11,844 nt of DNA from NCBI GenBank assembly GCA_964655775.1, contig CAZZNQ010000112.1, positions 1 to 11,844 of the forward strand, given 5' to 3'. Under the pieces are notes generated by a model. The model was not told the origin of the DNA. It was given only the letters and a program-made list of their open reading frames with translations, and searched no databases. Of the stretch, positions 7,563 to 11,844 are shown one piece after another (position 1 is the first letter of the stretch; each line of letters begins with the position of its first letter). The position numbers and the translations under genes are program-made. The DNA comes from CAZZNQ01 sp964655775. Its GTDB lineage: Bacteria; Planctomycetota; Brocadiia; SM23-32.

Positions 7563-7628
7563 TTCCCTTCGGGCCGCGATTACTTCCCTGCGGGCGACAA
7601 TCTCCCGGAGCCAGTCACCCGCGCGATG

Positions 7629-9044
7629 CTACGCCGGCTTCACCTCTATGCTGCGCCCGCAGGAGCTGCACGTTACCTGCGGCGCCGAGAAGCTGGGACT
7701 GAGCTGCAGCGTCTTGCCGCACGAGCAGCGGAACGACTGCCACTCGCCCGCCTTGTGCCGCACCACCGCCGGCTCCTCGGGCTGTCGGCCCTCTTTCTCC
7801 GGCTGCTCCGCCTCCTCGCGCGCCTTCTGCGTCGCGGCCAGCGCACCCGCCAGCGCGGCGGCCGGTATCGGCACGTGACGGTTGCAGCGCGGGCAGCGCA
7901 CTTCGCTGCCCTTGTAACTCTGCGGCACCTTGATGCTGAGACCGCACGCGCACGTCAGGAACAGCATCCCGTTCAGCCGATGCAGGATGTCGACCGCCTC
8001 GCGCGCCTTGGTCAGGCCGTCCTTCTCCGGTGCGGCTGTGGGCTCGCGTGCCGACACCTCATCCGCCCCGGACAGCGTATGCTGCCCGATGAGGCGCTTG
8101 CCGCCCACCACGCGCGAGAACGCGGCTTCGTACTCCCGGAATCCGGCCCCGCCTCCCATCGACCGCAGCACGCGCACGCGGTCTTCCGTGGGCGGATGCG
8201 TGCTGAAGATGCTGTGGGCGGCGGAGCCCTTCAGCGGGTTCACCGTGAGCATCGGGGCCACGGCGCGGTTCACCTTCTTCATCTTGCCCGCCGCGTGCGA
8301 TATCTTCTCCAGTGCCGAGGCCAGGCCCTCGGGGTAGCGGGTGAAGCGCGCGGCCGACGCGTCCGCCAGATACTCGCGGCGCCGACTGCAGGCAAAGTAG
8401 AGAAGCTGCGCCATGATCGGTGCCAGCACGGCGAACAGGATCGCCACCAGCGCTATCGCGCCCCCGCCTCCGCCTTTGCTGCGCGAGCGCCTCGATCCTC
8501 GTCCGCTGTAGAACATGCCCCGCAGGAAGACATCGGCGATCAGCACGATCGCCGCGACCATCACGCCGGCCAGCGTCATGAACCGCGTGTCGCGGTTCTT
8601 GATGTGGCCTATCTCGTGGGCCATCACGCCCTGCAGCTCGTCGCGGTTCAGCCGCATCAGCAGGCCCGAGGTCACCGCCACCGCCGCCTCGTCCTCGCGG
8701 CCCACCGCGAACGCGTTCGGCGCGTCGGAATCGACGATGAACACGCGCGGCATCTTCGGCAGGCCGGAGGCGATCGTCATCTCCTCCACCACGTTGAACA
8801 GCACGGGATAGTCGTCGTGGTCGATCTCGCGCGCGTGGACGCTGCTGAGCAACACCTTGCGCCCGGCCTGCACGGCCACGAGCCACATAATCAGCCACAC
8901 GATCAGCGCCGCCGCCATGCCGAAGAACCCGCCCCGCGGGTCGACGTACGCCGCGATGAAGTAGCCCAGCCCCCCCAGCACGCCCGCCAGGGCGAAGATC
9001 AGCACCACCGAACGCCGCCGGTTGGCGCGAATGGCCTCCCACAT
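7629..9044 (-). CDS. M48-family (HtpX-like) membrane zinc metalloprotease with two C-terminal zinc ribbons
   Basis: This 471-residue membrane protease probably degrades damaged or misassembled membrane proteins, as HtpX does in other bacteria. The N-terminus MWEAIRANRRRSVVL is HtpX-like, with membrane segments at about 12-32 and 43-61. The zinc site is H143-E144-I-G-H147, with the third ligand E224 in RREYLADASAAR. Further membrane segments lie at about 155-178 and 196-219, separated by a GRGSRRSRSKGGGGG loop. The family motif STHPPTEDRV is at 281-290. Unusually, the protein extends about 150 residues beyond it and carries two short zinc ribbons: C365/C367/C384/C387 and C440/C442/C459/C462, with a charged helical linker (about 400-430) between them. 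HtpX proteins are normally about 280-300 residues. The start at 9044 has only a weak ribosome-binding site, but it lies 26 nt after the LemA stop, so coupling is plausible. Confidence 0.93.
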   Translation of the reverse strand: MWEAIRANRRRSVVLIFALAGVLGGLGYFIAAYVDPRGGFFGMAAALIVWLIMWLVAVQAGRKVLLSSVHAREIDHDDYPVLFNVVEEMTIASGLPKMPRVFIVDSDAPNAFAVGREDEAAVAVTSGLLMRLNRDELQGVMAHEIGHIKNRDTRFMTLAGVMVAAIVLIADVFLRGMFYSGRGSRRSRSKGGGGGAIALVAILFAVLAPIMAQLLYFACSRRREYLADASAARFTRYPEGLASALEKISHAAGKMKKVNRAVAPMLTVNPLKGSAAHSIFSTHPPTEDRVRVLRSMGGGAGFREYEAAFSRVVGGKRLIGQHTLSGADEVSAREPTAAPEKDGLTKAREAVDILHRLNGMLFLTCACGLSIKVPQSYKGSEVRCPRCNRHVPIPAAALAGALAATQKAREEAEQPEKEGRQPEEPAVVRHKAGEWQSFRCSCGKTLQLSPSFSAPQVTCSSCGRSIEVKPA

Positions 9045-9070
9045 GGCTCGCTATCCCGCCTGCGACCGCC

Positions 9071-9637
9071 TCAGAACTGGACCTCGGGCACTTCCCGTTC
9101 CTCGGCCGTCTCGATCTCGAAAAGCTCCATCTCGTTGAACCCGAACATGCCCGCCACGATGTTCGCCGGCACGCTCTGGATCCGCGTGTTGTACTGCATC
9201 GTCTGGTCATTGTAGAACTGCCGCGCGAACGCGATCTTGTTCTCGGTGCTGGCCAGCTCCTCCTGCAGCGCCAGGAAGTTCTGGTTCGCTTTCAGGTCGG
9301 GGTACTGCTCCACCACCACGAAGAACTGCCCCAGCGCGTTCGTCAGGCCCTGCTCCGCCGGAGCCGCCTCTCCCGCCCCGGATGCCTGGGCCGCCAGGTT
9401 GCGGGCCTTGGTCACCGCCTCCAGGGTCTCCCGCTCGTGGGTCATGTAGCCCTTGGCGGTCTCCACCAGGTTCGGGATAAGGTCGTGCCGCCGCTTGAGC
9501 TGCACGTCGATCTGCGCCCACGCGTTCTTCACCTGGTTGCGCAGCCGCACCAGCCCGTTGTACAGGCCCACAACGAACAGCACAAGCAGCACCGCCAACA
9601 CCACTATCACCAACGCCGCTATCAGCACCGGTCCCAT
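9071..9637 (-). CDS. lemA: LemA family protein
   Basis: This 188-residue protein has one N-terminal membrane anchor (about 4-26) and a long alpha-helical LemA domain on the other side of the membrane. Family hallmarks are QVKNAWAQIDVQLKRRHDLI (35-54) and PNLVETAKGYMTHERETLE, and near the end QFYNDQTMQYNTRIQSVPAN, which leads into a GMFGF stretch. The molecular role of LemA is poorly understood, but its gene is often found beside M48/HtpX-like proteases, exactly as here. GGGAGG lies 6 nt upstream of the ATG at 9637. The gene is 29 nt downstream of the zinc-ribbon gene and 26 nt upstream of the protease gene, supporting one transcript. The acidic C-terminus (ETAEEREVPEVQF) is typical of the family. 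Confidence 0.96.
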   Translation of the reverse strand: MGPVLIAALVIVVLAVLLVLFVVGLYNGLVRLRNQVKNAWAQIDVQLKRRHDLIPNLVETAKGYMTHERETLEAVTKARNLAAQASGAGEAAPAEQGLTNALGQFFVVVEQYPDLKANQNFLALQEELASTENKIAFARQFYNDQTMQYNTRIQSVPANIVAGMFGFNEMELFEIETAEEREVPEVQF

Positions 9638-9666
9638 CCGCCACCTCCCGTTCTATTCCGGTATCG

Positions 9667-10065
9667 TCATTCGTCCGCCGATCCGCTCAGCTCCGCGAAA
9701 AACCGCGCCAGCACGTTCTGCTCCGTCGCGCCGGACGCCTTCACCACCGCCTCCAGTTCGCCCTTGTCGAACCATAACCCGTGCTCCCGCCCGCACCGGT
9801 CCACCGTTATCGGCGGGTCGGTTGCGGCTTCCACCTCACGCATCGCCGCTCCGCACACCGGGCAGGGACGCCGCCCCGGCGGCTGCGCACCGTCGGGCGC
9901 CTCCAGCGCCCCCAGCAGCCGGTCCTGCAGCGTGCCCGCCTTCTCGCCGATCAACTCCAGCTCGCCGGAATCCAGCCACACGCCCTCGCAGTCGGGACAC
10001 CAGTCCACTTCCACCTTCTCGAACTCCAGCACGAACATGTCCACGCCGCACACCGGGCATTCCAT
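9667..10065 (-). CDS. Tandem TFIIB-type zinc-ribbon protein
   Basis: This is a 132-residue soluble protein with two zf-TFIIB-like ribbons. The first has CPVC (C3, C6) and CPDC (C23, C26) followed by GVWLDSGELE. The second has CPVC (C68, C71) and then C91-GRE-H95 followed by GLWFDKGELE, so its second knuckle is CxxxH rather than CxxC. This variant fits zinc binding by Cys3His. The segment between (about 40-65) is a helical linker. Such ribbon proteins are common in bacteria, and no biochemical function is firmly assigned. GGGAGA lies 7 nt upstream of the ATG at 10065. It is the first gene of the presumed operon with lemA and the M48 protease. The protease itself carries two zinc ribbons, hinting at a shared zinc or substrate-handling theme. 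Confidence 0.88.
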   Translation of the reverse strand: MECPVCGVDMFVLEFEKVEVDWCPDCEGVWLDSGELELIGEKAGTLQDRLLGALEAPDGAQPPGRRPCPVCGAAMREVEAATDPPITVDRCGREHGLWFDKGELEAVVKASGATEQNVLARFFAELSGSADE

Positions 10066-10095
10066 CGTCGTTCTCCCTGGCCTACCGCCGGCGCC

Positions 10096-10124
10096 ATCAT
10101 ACCGGCCGTCCCACCCCGCCGCAA
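10096..10124 (-). promoter_or_regulatory. Candidate sigma70-type promoter of the zinc-ribbon/lemA/M48 operon
   Basis: On the minus strand TTGCGG (10124-10119) and TATGAT (10101-10096) are separated by exactly 17 nt. Transcription would start near 10089, giving a leader of about 24 nt to the ATG at 10065. It is the only well-formed promoter seen upstream of the three closely spaced genes. Confidence 0.55.
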
Positions 10125-10187
10125 CAGCGATTCCGGCGCCCGCGGCGCACCTCCCCGTTGCCTCCGTCCGAGTGTACTACCGTTGTC

Positions 10188-10199
10188 GGAACCGGTTCC
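10188..10199. promoter_or_regulatory. Perfect 12-bp palindrome, possible operator
   Basis: GGAACCGGTTCC is a perfect palindrome about 64 bp upstream of the -35 of the zinc-ribbon operon promoter. It could be a binding site for a dimeric regulator. The DNA is GC-rich and chance palindromes are not rare, so this is only a candidate. Confidence 0.25.
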
Positions 10200-10597
10200 A
10201 TAAGGTGGTTTTCTGACGGAATGGGTTCGTTTCGCAGCGGCGCCCCTTTTCCCGCCCGTCTCGCTTTCGAGCCGGCGTGCGGCGAGTTGTCCAGGTCGAC
10301 ACACGGCGGCGGAGTGCCTCGCAGATTCCGGACGTTTGCCGGCCGAAGCCCGGCCGTTCCGTCGTCGGCGGCCGGACAGCCGGCGGACGCCCGACGGCCG
10401 TACGGCGGACAAAGCGCGTCCCATCCGGCCGTTCGTCGGACGCCGACGGACATCCGGTGTTGGGGCGGGCACGCGGTGTCCCCGCCGACGCCCGGCGCCT
10501 CTCCGGTCGCGGATACCGCCCTGTCGGTTCGGTTGCGCATCATGCTTGGCGTCCTCCAATCGTTCCGTGGGCTACGCGGTGCGCCTCCTTCTGAGTC
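10200..10597. other. GC-rich intergenic stretch without a recognisable gene
   Basis: About 400 nt with several stop-free frames that translate to arginine-, proline- and glycine-rich sequence lacking any domain, ribosome-binding site or credible start. A perfect palindrome GCCGTACGGC occurs at 10397-10406. An imperfect inverted repeat (GGGCAC...GTGTCC) occurs around 10467-10480. I see nothing else supportable; it may be decayed repeat or mobile sequence leading into the hairpin array. Confidence 0.5.
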
Positions 10598-11419
10598 ACC
10601 CCCTTCGGGGGTTCCCTGGGGGCCGACCTTCTGCCCCGGGTTCGTCGCCCCGCACACGCAAGGCCGGCGTCGTTCTTCCTGCGCGCCTGCTTCAACGCCT
10701 GTGGCCTGCATTGGCGCCGGACGCCAATGCCATCCTGTCGCGACGCGACAGGCGCTTGCCACCGCTTTGCCGTTTGCGAAGCATGCTTCGCGAAGTTGGC
10801 TCCGGTGTAGAGGTCGCACCGCCCGGCGGTAAACCGCCGGCACGGAAAGCGGCGCCAAGGCGCCGCACTCCGAAACACGCCTCTCCCTTCGGATCCCCTG
10901 GCGTCGGCTTGCACCGGTTTCCCAGCGTTTGCCGGACCCTTCGGATGTTCGTCCCGTGCGCCGCACACCAGCGGCGCGCGTGTGCGAAGCTATGCTTCGT
11001 AGAGGCATGATGATGCCAAGCCCGGCACTTCAGTGCCGGGGAAACGCTGCCACCGAAAGAGGCCTGCAGTAATGCGCCGTCCCTGCGCATTACTGCCAAG
11101 CTATGGCTGTCTTCAGGCAGCCATAGCCATTCTACGCGTCTTTCCGGAACGTGTGTCCGTTGTGGGTGCCCGTGTCCCCTCGTGGGCGCCAATGGGCGGT
11201 CAGGTTCTTGCGCTCGGGACGGTGGACTAAGTGGGCGAACATTAGTCTTCGCGGGTTCTGCTTCATCGACGCAGCGGGGCGAGACGCCCCGCTCTACCCA
11301 TTGCAGGGGTAGCGCAGCCGTCTCGGCCGCGTTGCTGCAAGCCGAACAGTGGTGTACTTATGTAAGATCGCTTAGGCCCGTCTGTTCGGGACTACTCCCA
11401 GGCCCGCATACGCGGGGCC
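10598..11419. repeat. Array of at least 14 short palindromic hairpins with shared frameworks
   Basis: Perfect or near-perfect hairpins occur at 10598-10612, 10708-10730, 10734-10752, 10776-10791, 10823-10840, 10849-10866, 10985-10999, 11004-11017, 11021-11040, 11066-11096 (12-bp stem), 11100-11127 (10-bp stem), 11273-11293, 11313-11331 (one mismatch) and 11401-11419. There are also longer-range pairings at 11301-11306/11335-11340 and 11342-11349/11382-11389. Most stems are 6-12 bp with loops of 2-8 nt. Stem sequences differ, but surroundings recur: GGCCTGCA opens two hairpins (10703, 11061) that both close with TGCCA. GTAGAG precedes hairpins at 10807, 10999 and, on the minus strand, 11297. 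A TCT loop after GGGTAG occurs twice in opposite orientations. No protein-coding frame is convincing. Diverged small palindromic repeats is the best reading; a structured RNA is possible. Confidence 0.7.
11066..11096. repeat. 12-bp perfect stem-loop in the hairpin array
   Basis: GCAGTAATGCGC (11066-11077) pairs perfectly with GCGCATTACTGC (11085-11096) around a 7-nt loop, the longest perfect stem of the array. It is followed after 3 nt by a second 10-bp stem, GCTATGGCTG/CAGCCATAGC (11100-11127). No T-run follows either stem, so a simple intrinsic terminator is unlikely. Confidence 0.8.
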
Positions 11420-11458
11420 GTGCGGCATTCGATTGCATAGCCGTCACGGAGAAAACGC

Positions 11459-11487
11459 TTGCATCTTTTAGCAATCGCGCGTATAGT
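11459..11487 (+). promoter_or_regulatory. Candidate sigma70-type promoter for the exported protein at the window end
   Basis: TTGCAT (11459-11464) and TATAGT (11482-11487) are 17 nt apart in a locally less GC-rich patch. Transcription would start near 11494, leaving a leader of about 125 nt before the ATG at 11619. The -35 overlaps a small imperfect stem (11456-11462 with 11471-11477). I recognised no known riboswitch in the leader. Confidence 0.5.
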
Positions 11488-11618
11488 TTTTTGTGCGAGG
11501 GGAAGGCGAGACGAATTCTGGGAAGAAGGGAGGCACCTTTGACCTGACGACCTGTGGGGTTCTGCCCGTTCGCATGCAGTTGTCCTTGGAAGCACTTACT
11601 CTGGGGTAAGGAAACACG

Positions 11619-11844
11619 ATGACGAGATGCGCAGCATGTGTAGTGTCCTTGCTTTTGTGTGCCTTTTTGTTCGGCTCGGCGCCTGCTTTTGCCGAGGACG
11701 TTACGGTTGAATGGGGTGTACCCGATGACCAGGCGCAGGAGCCGATCGAATGGAACCGAAGGGTCTATGGGGCAGTGGACGAGAATATCTCGGTTGCGGT
11801 GCTGGGCACACCCGCCGGGGGAGATTACACCTTGTCCAAACTAT
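11619..11844 (+). CDS. Exported protein, N-terminal part (3' truncated by window end)
   Basis: The frame from the ATG at 11619 stays open to the window end, giving 75 residues. AAGGA lies 6 nt upstream. The start MTRCAACVVSLLLCAFLFGS followed by APAFA-ED is a clear Sec-type signal peptide, with cleavage expected after residue 25 (AFA|ED). The two early cysteines (C4, C7) lie before the hydrophobic core, so they do not form a lipobox. The visible mature part starts DVTVEWGVPDDQAQEPIEW and continues with ENISVAVLGTPAGG, suggestive of beta-rich structure but not of any family I can name. Codons such as TTG, CTT, TTT and GTA are more frequent than in the upstream genes, possibly reflecting transfer or simply the signal-peptide segment. 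It is exported; its function is unknown. Confidence 0.8.
   Translation, partial: MTRCAACVVSLLLCAFLFGSAPAFAEDVTVEWGVPDDQAQEPIEWNRRVYGAVDENISVAVLGTPAGGDYTLSKL

Noticed and set aside
7626..9215. 529-codon plus-strand open frame over the M48 protease gene
   Set aside because: The translation is histidine- and arginine-rich without motifs, whereas the minus strand encodes an unmistakable HEIGH metalloprotease.
10097..11008. 303-codon open frame on the minus strand across the hairpin region
   Set aside because: It translates to arginine/glycine/proline-rich sequence with no domain, has no ribosome-binding site, and runs through several perfect hairpins. Other frames are equally open because of the high GC content.
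10598..11419. CRISPR array or phage-type attachment cluster
   Set aside because: There are no regularly spaced identical direct repeats, no cas genes and no integrase; the recurring units are hairpins with differing stems.
11456..11492. Intrinsic terminator (small stem followed by six Ts)
   Set aside because: The stem has a mismatch and the T-run begins about 10 nt after it. The TTGCAT-17-TATAGT promoter explains the A/T content better.
11494..11618. Riboswitch in the 125-nt leader
   Set aside because: I could not match the leader to any riboswitch consensus I know, including cyclic-di-GMP; only weak pairings such as GTGC/GCAC are visible.

Overview
The window is GC-rich, densely packed bacterial chromosomal DNA. 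The peptide ABC transporter, LemA/HtpX-type quality-control genes, a secreted family-10-like glycosidase with a FDYIRYP motif, a CCA-encoding tRNA-Ser and an intergenic zone of GC-rich hairpins would suit an uncultured planctomycete, armatimonadete or similar lineage. No marker gene here settles the phylum, so that placement is a low-confidence inference.

Layout, left to right. Positions 1-1753 (+) hold the two ATPase genes of an oligopeptide/dipeptide importer (DppD/OppD type, cut by the window edge, then DppF/OppF type), overlapping by 8 nt. A convergent gene (2765-1770, -) encodes a C45-type Ntn-hydrolase/acyltransferase. A divergent promoter region separates it from tRNA-Ser(UGA) at 2953-3043. 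A four-helix membrane protein (3589-3149, -) is divergent from a large exported protein (3751-6342, +) with two tandem Rossmann-like/amidotransferase-like halves, a helical linker and a GHL10-type glycosidase domain. It is followed by a stand-alone pyruvate-kinase alpha/beta-like domain protein (6476-7045, +).

A minus-strand gene group follows: zinc-ribbon protein (10065-9667), LemA (9637-9071), M48/HtpX-like membrane protease with two added zinc ribbons (9044-7629) and an ankyrin-repeat protein (7510-7058). The first three are tightly spaced behind a good sigma70-type promoter and probably form a membrane-proteostasis operon. The ankyrin gene lies 118 nt further on, and its ribosome-binding site is buried in a predicted 9-bp stem.

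About 10.1-11.6 kb has no convincing gene. Its centre (10598-11419) is packed with at least 14 short hairpins. Several share flanking and loop 'frameworks' while their stems differ but stay self-complementary, as expected of a family of small palindromic repeat elements. After it, in less GC-rich sequence, a promoter with 17-nt spacing and a Shine-Dalgarno sequence lead into an exported protein that runs off the window end (11619-11844).

The strongest points for follow-up are the hairpin array, the hidden ribosome-binding site of the ankyrin gene, the zinc-ribbon-extended HtpX-like protease operon, and the tandem-domain glycosidase.
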